Shown: positions 1-6,127 of the stretch, in pieces
Layout of the letters: the number at the start of each line of letters is the position of its first letter
Numbering within the stretch: position 1 is the stretch's first letter
Assembly (NCBI GenBank): GCA_030642335.1
Contig: DAOWNX010000010.1
Location: forward strand, 1 to 11,653
Reading direction: 5' to 3'
DNA: 11,653 nucleotides
Source of the DNA: Caldisericota bacterium
Lineage (GTDB): Bacteria; Caldisericota; Caldisericia; Caldisericales; Caldisericaceae
Program-made: the position numbers and the translations under genes
The notes under the pieces: model-generated
The model's database searches: none
What the model was told of the DNA's origin: nothing
Seen by the model: only the letters and a program-made list of their open reading frames with translations

Positions 1-1
1 A

Positions 2-223
2 GATCCGGCAGCAACGTTTAAAATAGAGAATCTGATAGAAAAACTAAAAGAAAAATTTACAATTATTGTGGTAACACACAATATGCAGCAAGCAGCTCGA
101 ATATCAAATTTTACGGCATTTCTTTATTTAGGAAAAGTCGTGGAGTTTGGTGATACAAACCAAATCTTTACCAAACCAAAAGAAAAACTTACCGAAAATT
201 ATATTAGCGGTAACTTTGGATAA
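2..223 (+). CDS. pstB: Phosphate ABC transporter ATP-binding protein PstB (C-terminal part)
   Basis: This is the last 73 codons of an ABC ATPase; the gene begins left of the window. PstB is the cytoplasmic ATPase that powers the PstSCA high-affinity phosphate importer. The visible part starts in the D-loop just after Walker B (DPAAT), followed by the switch histidine segment VVTHNMQQAARIS, which is characteristic of PstB rather than of other ABC ATPases. The tail (FLYLGKVVEFG, then IFTKPKEKLTENYISGNFG) is the family's usual ending. The stop lies 17 nt before phoU, with phoU's ribosome binding site in that gap, so the two are almost certainly co-transcribed. Earlier pst genes are presumably upstream, outside the window. 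Confidence 0.95.
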   Translation, partial: DPAATFKIENLIEKLKEKFTIIVVTHNMQQAARISNFTAFLYLGKVVEFGDTNQIFTKPKEKLTENYISGNFG

Positions 224-227
224 AACG

Positions 228-235
228 AAAGGAGG
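228..235 (+). promoter_or_regulatory. Ribosome binding site of phoU
   Basis: AAAGGAGG lies 5 nt before the phoU ATG. It fixes that start and shows that this genome uses strong canonical Shine-Dalgarno sites. Confidence 0.85.
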
Positions 236-240
236 TTAAT

Positions 241-906
241 ATGACAAGAGAAATTTTTCAATCGCATATCAAAGAACTTGAGCAAGATATGATTAGTATG
301 AGTGAAATGGTTATTAAAGCTATAAATCACTCTGTCGAGGCATTAAAGACACAAAATATTGAAGAAGCAAAAAAAATAGTAGCTAATGGTGCGCTCATTA
401 ATAAAAAACGATGGGACATTGAGGAAAAGTGCATTGCTTTAATTGCTACACAGCAGCCTGTAGCATCTGATTTACGTGATATTATAATAATCCTAAATAT
501 TATCACCGACCTGGAACGTATGGGAGATCATGCTGGAGGAATTGCTAAAATTACTATCAAATATGGGAATGAACCGTTGGTTAAGCCATTAATTGATATT
601 CCCAGAATGGCTGAAAAAACAACTGACATGCTAAAAAGGAGTATTGATGCATTTATAAAAAGAAATGCGAATGTCGCACGTGCAATTTGTAATGAAGATG
701 ATGAGATAGATGCACTTTATAATCAGGTTTATCGGGAGCTGTTAACCTTTATGCTTGAAGATCCAAGAGTAATTACACGAGCAACTTACCTCCTGTGGGT
801 AGCTCATAATTTAGAAAGAATCGCTGACCGAGTAACCAACATTTGTGAACGAATCGTGTTTCTCGTTACAGGCACTATGAAAGAAATTAATGTATCTAAA
901 TATTAG
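241..906 (+). CDS. phoU: Phosphate transport regulator PhoU
   Basis: The product is 221 aa, the usual length for PhoU, a peripheral protein of two repeated three-helix bundles. PhoU modulates the Pst transporter and, where present, the PhoR-type sensor kinase. Both repeats carry the family's metal-binding E-x3-D signature: DLERMGDHA at about residues 90-98 (E92, D96) and NLERIADRVTN at about 190-200 (E192, D196). The stretch ALIATQQPVASDLRD (66-80) is the conserved helix before the first signature. It follows pstB by 17 nt and starts at an ATG behind a strong SD. No response regulator or kinase gene is visible, and no clear terminator follows the stop. Arginine codons are mixed (about 8 of 14 are CGN), unlike the AGA-rich iron operon next door. 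Confidence 0.95.
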   Translation: MTREIFQSHIKELEQDMISMSEMVIKAINHSVEALKTQNIEEAKKIVANGALINKKRWDIEEKCIALIATQQPVASDLRDIIIILNIITDLERMGDHAGGIAKITIKYGNEPLVKPLIDIPRMAEKTTDMLKRSIDAFIKRNANVARAICNEDDEIDALYNQVYRELLTFMLEDPRVITRATYLLWVAHNLERIADRVTNICERIVFLVTGTMKEINVSKY

Positions 907-1043
907 CAATAAACGATGACAAACTCTACTCTTTGTCCGGGAAGAACTTTTCCTTCATTGAACTGCTTGATGTTTTTCGTAGCGTCGAACTGTTCTTTGA
1001 TATCGGAGAAGGCTACAAATACATAAAAGAAACATCCTTCCAT
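903..1043 (-). pseudogene. Cold-shock-domain-like fragment (46 codons), probable remnant
   Basis: A minus-strand ORF of 46 codons from an ATG, whose TAA stop overlaps the phoU stop on the other strand. Its product reads as the C-terminal half of a CspA-type cold-shock domain: FYVFVAFSDI resembles the RNP2-containing DVFVHFSAI segment, and GKVLPGQRVEFVIV resembles the closing EGQKVEFEIV strand. The first half (the KWF and GYGFI/RNP1 part) is missing, and no recognisable match lies upstream. The family match is by eye on short motifs. The fragment could be a decayed csp gene, a very divergent small protein, or chance. No SD precedes the ATG (the bases before it read TTTTGTAA), which favours a remnant over a working gene. 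Confidence 0.35.
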
Positions 1044-1063
1044 TTACAAAAGAGATTTTTCAC

Positions 1064-1091
1064 TTGACTTTAAAAAATTGTGTAGTATTCG
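1064..1091 (+). promoter_or_regulatory. Orphan sigma-70-like promoter
   Basis: TTGACT (1064-1069), 16-bp spacer, TATTCG (1086-1091). The 17-mer CTTGACTTTAAAAAATT around the -35 box is identical to the one in front of the methyltransferase leader (5095-5111). No gene follows within about 500 bp, so it may be a relic or may drive a short untranslated RNA. The -10 box is weak. Confidence 0.35.
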
Positions 1092-1498
1092 TAAAAAAGA
1101 AAACAATCGAATAAAAAGCGGAGTTTACTCTGAGAAAGCTTTTTCCATTTATGGTATGGGGAAACTTACATTTTGAGGTCACTTTTTAATTTCTCTAATG
1201 TACAATAACAGCTGGTAAACGCTACATTTATAGCATATCTTCTGAGGCACTCATAACCCTCTCAAATTTAACGATTTTGTAGAAAAAGGATATTTATGTC
1301 ATTAACCCTTATCTTAGCTCATAGAACGCATAGAAACGCTATTAAATAATCCTGCATTTAACAGCCTTTCTTGGAGGTGGTACGAAGGAATGCAGGTTTC
1401 TTTAATTATAACTCCGCAACAAATATTAAAGAAACCCTTTATTTAAGCCAAACTTATTTTCAACTGTTACTCTATAAAGATGTAATTTTAAAAAACTA

Positions 1499-1642
1499 CT
1501 AAAAACAGCATAAATTCGTAACAATACGGTGTTTATCAGTGTTTTCTGCCATACTTAATTCGGGAGATGTATTCCCCTGCGATTCTTTAAGGATAAAAGA
1601 TGAGATCGCTTTTTCTTGCACTCCTTTCGTGATATTAGGCAT
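1499..1642 (-). CDS. Small ORF of unknown function (47 aa) beginning inside a palindrome
   Basis: An ATG-started minus-strand frame of 47 codons downstream of feoB. The product is polar (MPNITKGVQEK..., then LKESQGNTSPELSMAE...) with two C-terminal cysteines, and I do not recognise it. Its start codon sits in the centre of the 20-bp palindrome at 1632-1651, and no good SD precedes it. An open frame this long could occur by chance in AT-rich DNA. It may instead be the start or remnant of a lost gene that was controlled by the palindrome. Treat it as hypothetical. Confidence 0.2.
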   Translation of the reverse strand: MPNITKGVQEKAISSFILKESQGNTSPELSMAENTDKHRIVTNLCCF

Positions 1643-1651
1643 GCCTAATAT
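1632..1651. promoter_or_regulatory. Perfect 20-bp palindrome, DtxR-type operator candidate
   Basis: ATATTAGGCATGCCTAATAT is fully self-complementary. Its core TTAGGCATGCCTAA has the TTAG-N6-CTAA frame shared with the two operators at the feo promoter, and the half-site TTAGG resembles IdeR/DtxR boxes. It lies 17 bp beyond the feoB stop. As RNA it would leave only a 4-nt loop and no U-run follows on either strand, so an intrinsic terminator is less likely than a protein-binding site. Confidence 0.45.
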
Positions 1652-1667
1652 TCTCTACAAAAAAAAA

Positions 1668-3701
1668 TTAAATAAGGAGTGAACCCACCTGATACACGAC
1701 AGTTGCCATCACCCACCCTATAACGAGTGAGTAAGCTGTGATAAAAGTAGTCCACTTCCAACTGTTCGTTTCTCTGTAGATTACACCAATTGCAGCAATA
1801 CATGGAATGTAAAGAAGGCTCATCACCATAAATGAATATGCTGAAAGTGGTGTAAAGTATTTCAGAAGAGAAGCAGAGAGAGCTCCTTCTCCGCCAAAAA
1901 GTGTTCCAAACGTCCCAACAACTATCTCCTTTGCAATTATCCCAAATAGTAGAGCAACTGCTGCTTGCCAGAATGGAAATCCTGCAGGTCTAAAAAGTGG
2001 AGCAAAAAATTTCCCAATAAGCCCAATTAAGGTTGTTTCACTTGCATATTCAGAAGACATAGGAAAAGTTGCAAGTAGCCATATTAAAATAACGCCAGCA
2101 AAAATTATAGTTCCTGCTTTTTTAAGAAATTCTCTGCCTCTTTCCCATGTATGAATCGATACTCCTTTTAACGTTGGGATTCTATAAGGTGGAAGTTCCA
2201 TTACAAGAGGAGAAACAGGACCTTTAAGTTTTGGTATTGTTGACTTAAATAATTTAGCAGAGAGTACTGCAACAGCTATTCCAAGCATATATAATGTAAA
2301 TAATACGACACCCTGATTCGACTTAAAGAAAATACCGGTAAACATCACATAAACAGGCAATCTCGCAGAGCAAGATATAAAAGGATTTATTAAGATTGTT
2401 AAAAGCCTGTCTTTCTCAGAGGAGATTGTTCTCGCTGACATAATTGCAGGAACATTACAACCAAAACCAAGAATCATAGGAATAAAAGATTTTCCAGGAA
2501 GACCAATTGCATGCATTGCCTTATCCATAACAAATGCTGCTCGTGACATATAACCAACATCTTCAAGAAAAGATAAAAAGGCAAAAAGAATTAGAATGGT
2601 TGGTAAAAAAACGAAAACAGCACCAACTCCACTTATAATACCATCGCCAACAAGCGAAGATAACCATCCAGGCACACCAATTGATGCAAACCAAATTGCT
2701 GAAGATTCAGCTAGCCATCCAAAAAAAGTATCTATGAAATCAGCAAAAATTCCTCCGACAGTAAAAGTTAATTGAAATGTAGTCCATAATAAAAACGCAA
2801 AAATTGGGATACCCAACCATTTGTTCGTAACAATTCCATCTATTTTATCTGAAACTGTAAGCTTCTCTTCAATTGTAGGAACTCTCCTTACGCATTGACG
2901 AATAATGCTCTCTATAAACCCATATCTTCTCTCGATTATTTCTGTTTCAAGATCATAACCAAATCCTATTTCAAGTCTTGATCCTTCGTGCATTGCAACC
3001 TCTACAGACCTTTCATACCCAAGTCCCCTAACTTCTTTAATTATCTCTATATCCCCTTCAAGAAGTTTTATAGAAAGAAATCTTACGGGATAAGGAGAAT
3101 TTATGCTCGAGAGGGACTCTTTGACTTTCTTTATTGCTTCTTCAATCTCTTTACCATAATCAATTCTTAGCGGTTGTATTTTTCTGTCTTTGGATCTGAT
3201 TATCATTTCTTTAAGTTCATTAAGTCCAGCTTTTTTTGTCGCAGAGGTCATTACCACCGGCGTCCCAAGCAATTCTTCCATTTTTTTAGTGTTCACTCTG
3301 ACTTTTCTCTGTTCAAGAATATCTGCCATATTCAAGTCAAGAACAGAATTTACACCAAGTTCAAGAAAAGAGACAAGCAAGTAGAGATTTCTTTCAAGAT
3401 TTGTGGAATCGGTTACAGAAACAACGACATCCAACTTTTCTTTTGTCACATAGTCTCTTGCAATTCTCTCATCAATTGAATAAGCAGTTAAACTGTAAGT
3501 TCCAGGTAGATCTGTCACAAGAAATTCATACTCCTTGTACTTAAATCTTCCTTCTTTTTTTTCAACTGTTACGCCTGGCCAATTCCCAACATGAGCACGA
3601 CCACCAGTCAACGCATTAAAGATAGTGGATTTCCCTGCATTTGGGTTACCGGCCAAAGCAACATTTATAGTTTTACCTTTTGTAATTAATGCATTTGTCA
3701 T
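1668..3701 (-). CDS. feoB: Ferrous iron transporter FeoB
   Basis: The product is 677 aa, a normal FeoB: a cytosolic G domain fused to a polytopic membrane channel that imports Fe2+. The G motifs are all present: G1 GNPNAGKST (18-26), G2 GVTVE (43-47), G3 DLPG (64-67), G4 NMAD (124-127) and a G5-like SAT (153-155). A GDI-like helical domain (about 180-275) precedes the membrane part. The membrane part starts near residue 296 and holds two nucleoside-recognition (Gate) repeats with conserved GFGCNVPAI (C415), FISCSARLPVY (C444) and YIPC (C634). EDVGYMSRAAFVMD (380-393) is also typical. It is the last gene of the feo operon, 27 nt after feoA, with AAAGGAGGG before its ATG. Arginine codons are almost all AGA/AGG. 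No clear intrinsic terminator follows it. Confidence 0.97.
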   Translation of the reverse strand: MTNALITKGKTINVALAGNPNAGKSTIFNALTGGRAHVGNWPGVTVEKKEGRFKYKEYEFLVTDLPGTYSLTAYSIDERIARDYVTKEKLDVVVSVTDSTNLERNLYLLVSFLELGVNSVLDLNMADILEQRKVRVNTKKMEELLGTPVVMTSATKKAGLNELKEMIIRSKDRKIQPLRIDYGKEIEEAIKKVKESLSSINSPYPVRFLSIKLLEGDIEIIKEVRGLGYERSVEVAMHEGSRLEIGFGYDLETEIIERRYGFIESIIRQCVRRVPTIEEKLTVSDKIDGIVTNKWLGIPIFAFLLWTTFQLTFTVGGIFADFIDTFFGWLAESSAIWFASIGVPGWLSSLVGDGIISGVGAVFVFLPTILILFAFLSFLEDVGYMSRAAFVMDKAMHAIGLPGKSFIPMILGFGCNVPAIMSARTISSEKDRLLTILINPFISCSARLPVYVMFTGIFFKSNQGVVLFTLYMLGIAVAVLSAKLFKSTIPKLKGPVSPLVMELPPYRIPTLKGVSIHTWERGREFLKKAGTIIFAGVILIWLLATFPMSSEYASETTLIGLIGKFFAPLFRPAGFPFWQAAVALLFGIIAKEIVVGTFGTLFGGEGALSASLLKYFTPLSAYSFMVMSLLYIPCIAAIGVIYRETNSWKWTTFITAYSLVIGWVMATVVYQVGSLLI

Positions 3702-3728
3702 AAAAACCCTCCTTTTAGTTTGAACCCC

Positions 3729-3956
3729 TTAAGACAACTTTCTTACAATTATTTTTGCTGCCATTCCTTTCCCCAATGCAATCCTTGTATCAGAAAGAGC
3801 TATAATTATAGGTCCATTCCCAGGATTTAAAATAATTCTTACTCGTATCCCAGAATATATCCCCATTTCCATAAGTTTCTTTAAAAACCCTTTTCCTCCT
3901 TGGATTGTTGTTACTTCAAATTCTTCGCCTGACTTTCCAAAAATTAGAGGCATCAT
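3729..3956 (-). CDS. feoA: Small iron-transport accessory protein FeoA
   Basis: A 75-aa, single SH3-like FeoA domain of standard length. FeoA is a cytoplasmic partner required for or modulating FeoB-dependent Fe2+ uptake. The hallmark strands are visible: FEVTTIQGGKGFLKKLMEMGIYSGIRVRI (about 13-41, here split as FEVTTIQGG and KKLMEMGI with the GI-x2-G turn), then ALSDTRIALGKGMAAKIIV, the typical closing segment. The ATG overlaps the TGA of the upstream regulator by ATGA, a sign of translational coupling, with AGGAG just upstream inside that gene. A second Met follows directly. The regulator upstream carries a second FeoA-like domain, so this operon encodes two. Confidence 0.92.
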   Translation of the reverse strand: MMPLIFGKSGEEFEVTTIQGGKGFLKKLMEMGIYSGIRVRIILNPGNGPIIIALSDTRIALGKGMAAKIIVRKLS

Positions 3957-4672
3957 ATCTCCTGCACAATAATCTTTTCTGCTTCTTCCTTCCTTAAAGA
4001 AAGATGGTAACCAAGAATTAAAATATCAATCGGGTCTCCAAGTGGAGCAACTTTTTTAACCTTCACAACAGTCCCAGGAACTGCTCCCATAGTAAGAAGC
4101 TTTCCTTTTAAAGCACCTATACCTTTTTTGATTCTCACAATTTTTCCACTTTCCCCTCTCTTTAATTCACTTAGAGGTTTTTCTTTTGTCTTTTCCATAA
4201 CTCCTCCTTCCTCATACTTAATCTCTGGGAATTTCCCGGTTTCCATAAAATACTTAAACTGTTCAGGGAAGCGAGATTCGCCTATTTTTGAGGACATTTC
4301 CATAAATTCTGTAAATTTTGTTAGAAGATCAAGCGTACTCGCTGTTAAATCATGCTCCATTCTGTGCGCATCTTTTTCCGCGATAAATTCAGTAACTCCA
4401 AGTATCTCATATAGAAATTTAAAAACTGTCTTATGTCTGTCATAGAGCCTTTTTGCTTCGTTCAATCCTTTGTCCGTGAAAGTTACATAGCTATACCTCT
4501 CATGAGAGATTAATCCTTTTTCTACTAATTCTTTTAGAGCGTTTACAACAGAGGGAAGCTTTACCTGTCTTTCCTTTGCAATGTCTTTTAATCTTACTAC
4601 TTTATTTTGTTTACTAACAACAAAAATCCCCAGGAGATAATCCTCAAGACTTTCACTTAATGCGTATTCCAT
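3953..4672 (-). CDS. DtxR-family metal-dependent repressor with C-terminal FeoA domain
   Basis: A 239-aa fusion. Residues 1-65 form a winged helix (LEDYLLGIFVV, then VRLKDIAKERQVKLPSVVNALKEL). Residues about 66-145 are the dimerisation and metal-binding domain. Residues about 165-239 are an FeoA/SH3-like domain (PLSELKRGESGKIVRIKKG, LLTMGAVPGTVVKV). By hand alignment with MntR/IdeR the likely metal ligands are D11, H80, H103, E106 and H107. The position equivalent to MntR E99 or DtxR C102 is His103, and MntR E11 is replaced by Leu14. So the metal is plausibly Fe2+ or Mn2+ but not fixed by sequence. Iron sensing is inferred from the operon: it overlaps the FeoC-like gene by 16 nt and feoA by 4 nt. 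It probably represses its own operon through the tandem operators at 4902-4935. The SD AAGGAGGTG lies inside the upstream gene. Confidence 0.92.
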   Translation of the reverse strand: MEYALSESLEDYLLGIFVVSKQNKVVRLKDIAKERQVKLPSVVNALKELVEKGLISHERYSYVTFTDKGLNEAKRLYDRHKTVFKFLYEILGVTEFIAEKDAHRMEHDLTASTLDLLTKFTEFMEMSSKIGESRFPEQFKYFMETGKFPEIKYEEGGVMEKTKEKPLSELKRGESGKIVRIKKGIGALKGKLLTMGAVPGTVVKVKKVAPLGDPIDILILGYHLSLRKEEAEKIIVQEI

Positions 4673-4890
4673 TTTTTCACCTCCTTAAATTTGCAAGTAT
4701 TTCTAAGAATACAAGATACGCAAGAATTAGAATTAAATTTTAATTCAGAAACATAGGAAAGTTTTCCTTTAGAAGACCAGAAATTTAAAGCCTTTATTAT
4801 CTCATTTTTTGAAACTCCTGCTTCTCTCACAAGTTTCTTCAAACTTATAACTCCTTCTCTTTTTGCCAAAATAAGTACCCTTTCATTCAT
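4657..4890 (-). CDS. FeoC-like winged-helix protein with Cys cluster
   Basis: A 77-aa protein and the first gene of the feo operon. Residues about 1-50 form a small winged helix (LILAKREGVISLKKLVREAG, then VSKNEIIKALNFWSSKGKLSYV). Residues about 57-66 hold a C-x2-C-x5-C cluster (CVSCILRNTC). FeoC proteins combine the same small winged helix with a cysteine cluster that can bind an Fe-S centre; enterobacterial FeoC has C-x4-C-x2-C-x5-C, so the last three cysteines are matched here and the first is absent. The role is inferred: an Fe-S or oxygen sensor, or a protein protecting FeoB. It starts at an ATG behind AGGAGGGG and overlaps the DtxR-FeoA gene by 16 nt. It could also be a small transcription factor unrelated to FeoC. 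Confidence 0.75.
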   Translation of the reverse strand: MNERVLILAKREGVISLKKLVREAGVSKNEIIKALNFWSSKGKLSYVSELKFNSNSCVSCILRNTCKFKEVKKWNTH

Positions 4891-4901
4891 CTTCCCCTCC
4901 T

Positions 4902-4935
4902 ATTAGTCTAAACTAATAATGTTAGTCTAAACTAA
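4902..4935. promoter_or_regulatory. Tandem operators of the feo operon
   Basis: Two copies of TTAGTCTAAACTAA (4903-4916 and 4922-4935), 19 bp apart. Each is an inverted repeat with arms TTAGT/ACTAA; copy 1 extends to ATTAGT/ACTAAT. They sit directly downstream of the minus-strand -10 box, and copy 2 overlaps it by one base. Bound repressor would cover the transcription start. The form is typical of DtxR/MntR/IdeR family boxes, and the operon encodes such a repressor. Confidence 0.85.
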
Positions 4936-4962
4936 TTATATGAGGAATATTTACTCTGTCAA
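4935..4962 (-). promoter_or_regulatory. Promoter of the feo operon
   Basis: On the minus strand: TTGACA (4957-4962), 16-bp spacer, TATAAT (4935-4940). Both hexamers match the sigma-70 consensus fully. The 5' leader is only about 40 nt and consists almost entirely of the two operators plus the SD AGGAGGGG. This is a strong promoter held in check by the repressor. Confidence 0.9.
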
Positions 4963-4967
4963 GTACC

Positions 4968-4983
4968 TGAATGGGGTCATTCA
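4968..4983. repeat. Short inverted repeat upstream of the feo -35 box
   Basis: TGAATG-GGGT-CATTCA, a perfect 6-bp inverted repeat with a 4-bp centre, lying 5 bp upstream of the feo -35. It could be a regulator site or chance. Confidence 0.3.
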
Positions 4984-5040
4984 AAAATCTATACAAATTG
5001 ATAAAACATAAAAGAGAATAAGCTTTACTTTTCTACATTT

Positions 5041-5078
5041 GAACTCTCCTAATTAATTCCGGGAGAGTTCTTATTTTC
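5041..5078 (+). terminator. Terminator-like hairpin with no visible upstream gene
   Basis: GAACTCTCC (5041-5049) pairs perfectly with GGAGAGTTC (5062-5070) across a 12-nt loop, and TTATTTTC follows on the plus strand. No plus-strand gene of credible size lies upstream, since the feo operon runs the other way. It may insulate the methyltransferase promoter, or be left over from a gene that was lost here. Confidence 0.55.
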
Positions 5079-5095
5079 TGCTTTAAAAAATTTTC

Positions 5096-5123
5096 TTGAC
5101 TTTAAAAAATTTCGAAGTATAAA
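5096..5123 (+). promoter_or_regulatory. Promoter of the leader ORF and methyltransferase
   Basis: TTGACT (5096-5101), 16-bp spacer, TATAAA (5118-5123). A direct repeat of CTTTAAAAAATTT-like sequence (5081-5093 and 5100-5112) surrounds the -35 box. The same 17-mer occurs at 1063-1079. Confidence 0.7.
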
Positions 5124-5164
5124 ATGGTAAGGTATTTTATGAAAATGAATAGGAGGGGTAAGGA

Positions 5165-5290
5165 ATGGAAAGTGCAAAAGGAATGTATATCCGAAACACT
5201 TCTAATATACTGTCAAATTGGAAGGATATCCGCATTATGTTTGGAGATTATCTAAATTTAAGTGATAGAAAATGGATAATAAGAAATTGA
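5165..5290 (+). CDS. 41-aa leader ORF overlapping the methyltransferase start
   Basis: This ORF has better initiation signals than the methyltransferase it precedes: SD AGGAGGGG (5151-5158) sits 6 nt before the ATG, and a good promoter lies just upstream. The product (MESAKGMYIRNTSN..., ending DRKWIIRN) matches no family I recognise and has no membrane segment or cysteine motif. Its last 19 nt overlap the start of the methyltransferase gene in another frame, and the methyltransferase ATG has no SD of its own. Translational coupling or a regulatory leader peptide is a reasonable inference. It could also be the N-terminal stub of a gene broken when this locus was assembled. Confidence 0.5.
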   Translation: MESAKGMYIRNTSNILSNWKDIRIMFGDYLNLSDRKWIIRN

Positions 5291-6012
5291 AACTATATCA
5301 TGAATTAGCTTGTTGGTGGCATCTGCTCTCAGCTCCAGAAGATTACGAAGAAGAAGCTACAATATTCAAAAACATTTTATTACAAAGCTGTCCGAATCTA
5401 AAAACCTTACTCGAACTTGGAAGCGGCGGAGGTAATAACGCCTCTCATCTTAAGAAATATTTCGGAATAACTTTAGTTGATATTTCACCAGAGATGATAA
5501 AGGTTAGTAAAAAATTAAATCCGGAATGTGAACATATTATTGGTGATATGCGTGATATCCGCCTGGGTCGTGTCTTTGATGGTGTATTTATTCATGATGC
5601 CATTATGTACATGCTTACCATACATGACTTAAGAATGGCACTAGAAACAGTTTTCGTACATTGCAAACATGGAGGCTGTGTACTGATAGTCCCAGATGCT
5701 TTTAAAGAAACTTTTTCACCCAAAACATCTCATGGTGGACATAACAGTCAGATTCGAAGTATGCGCTATCTCGAGTGGGTTTATGACCCCGATCCCGATG
5801 ATTCGACTTATATTACTGATTTTGCTTATCTGCTGCGAGAAGCAGATGGGTCAATTCATATTGAACACGATCAGCATATTAATGGAATATTTAGTCGCAG
5901 AGAATGGTTAGAGAATATGAAGAGTGTTGGATTCCAAGTCAGAATCGTGCCTCTCGAACATAGTGAAATCGAATCTGGTCTATTTAATGCAGTATTGGGA
6001 ATTAAACCTTAA
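5272..6012 (+). CDS. Class I SAM-dependent methyltransferase
   Basis: A 246-aa cytoplasmic methyltransferase. Motif I is LLELGSGGGNN (46-56), the acidic ribose-binding residue is D70 in TLVDIS, GDMRD (91-95) is the adenine-contacting loop, and DGVFIHDAI (103-111) is motif IV. The central stretch (THGG-like SHGGHN at 153-158, YLEWVYDPDPDD at 166-177, then AYLLRE) places it in a widespread subgroup often annotated near amino-sugar N-methyltransferases such as TylM1/DesVI. The real substrate is unknown. An in-frame TAG two codons upstream rules out a longer protein, and no SD precedes the ATG, so it probably depends on the overlapping leader ORF. About 7 of 10 arginines are CGN, unlike the AGA-rich neighbours, which could mean recent transfer. 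Confidence 0.85.
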   Translation: MDNKKLKLYHELACWWHLLSAPEDYEEEATIFKNILLQSCPNLKTLLELGSGGGNNASHLKKYFGITLVDISPEMIKVSKKLNPECEHIIGDMRDIRLGRVFDGVFIHDAIMYMLTIHDLRMALETVFVHCKHGGCVLIVPDAFKETFSPKTSHGGHNSQIRSMRYLEWVYDPDPDDSTYITDFAYLLREADGSIHIEHDQHINGIFSRREWLENMKSVGFQVRIVPLEHSEIESGLFNAVLGIKP

Positions 6013-6127
6013 TTTTTCAATAGCCATGTGCAGAACAAAATAATTTGGAATATACGCGCCTGATCCTTCGTATAATTCAGGATTAACAGCACCACCTGGA
6101 CTTCAACCCCGTTTATCTTTATAAGTA

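Larger units (their letters stand above)
907..1667. other. Gene-poor intergenic region (about 760 bp)
   Basis: No convincing intact gene lies between the convergent phoU and feoB. The region holds the cold-shock-like fragment, a promoter-like site, a 47-codon minus-strand ORF and a perfect palindrome, each listed separately. Further very short ORFs exist, for example an ATG at 1390 on the plus strand giving 18 codons, but their start signals are poor. The mixture of partial coding-like peptides and orphan signals looks like decayed DNA. Confidence 0.7.

Noticed and set aside
1390..1446. 18-codon plus-strand ORF after a GGAGG
   Set aside because: The GGAGG is 12 nt away and the product is too short and unrecognised to support as a gene.
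2988..3479. Plus-strand ORFs inside feoB
   Set aside because: They are antisense shadows of a clear feoB gene, rich in Phe/Cys/Tyr as expected from reversed coding DNA, with no start signals.
4128..4445. Plus-strand ORF opposite the DtxR-FeoA gene
   Set aside because: Shadow of a well-supported gene; Ser/Phe-rich composition and no SD or promoter.
4902..4935. CRISPR-like repeat
   Set aside because: Only two 14-bp copies with a 5-bp gap, directly at a promoter; clearly an operator pair.
5964..6110. Minus-strand peptide after the methyltransferase reading ...GGAVNPELYEGSGAY...
   Set aside because: It looks protein-like but is short, is preceded by a stop, has no start signal and runs into the methyltransferase antisense. 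It may be a remnant, but I could not support it.
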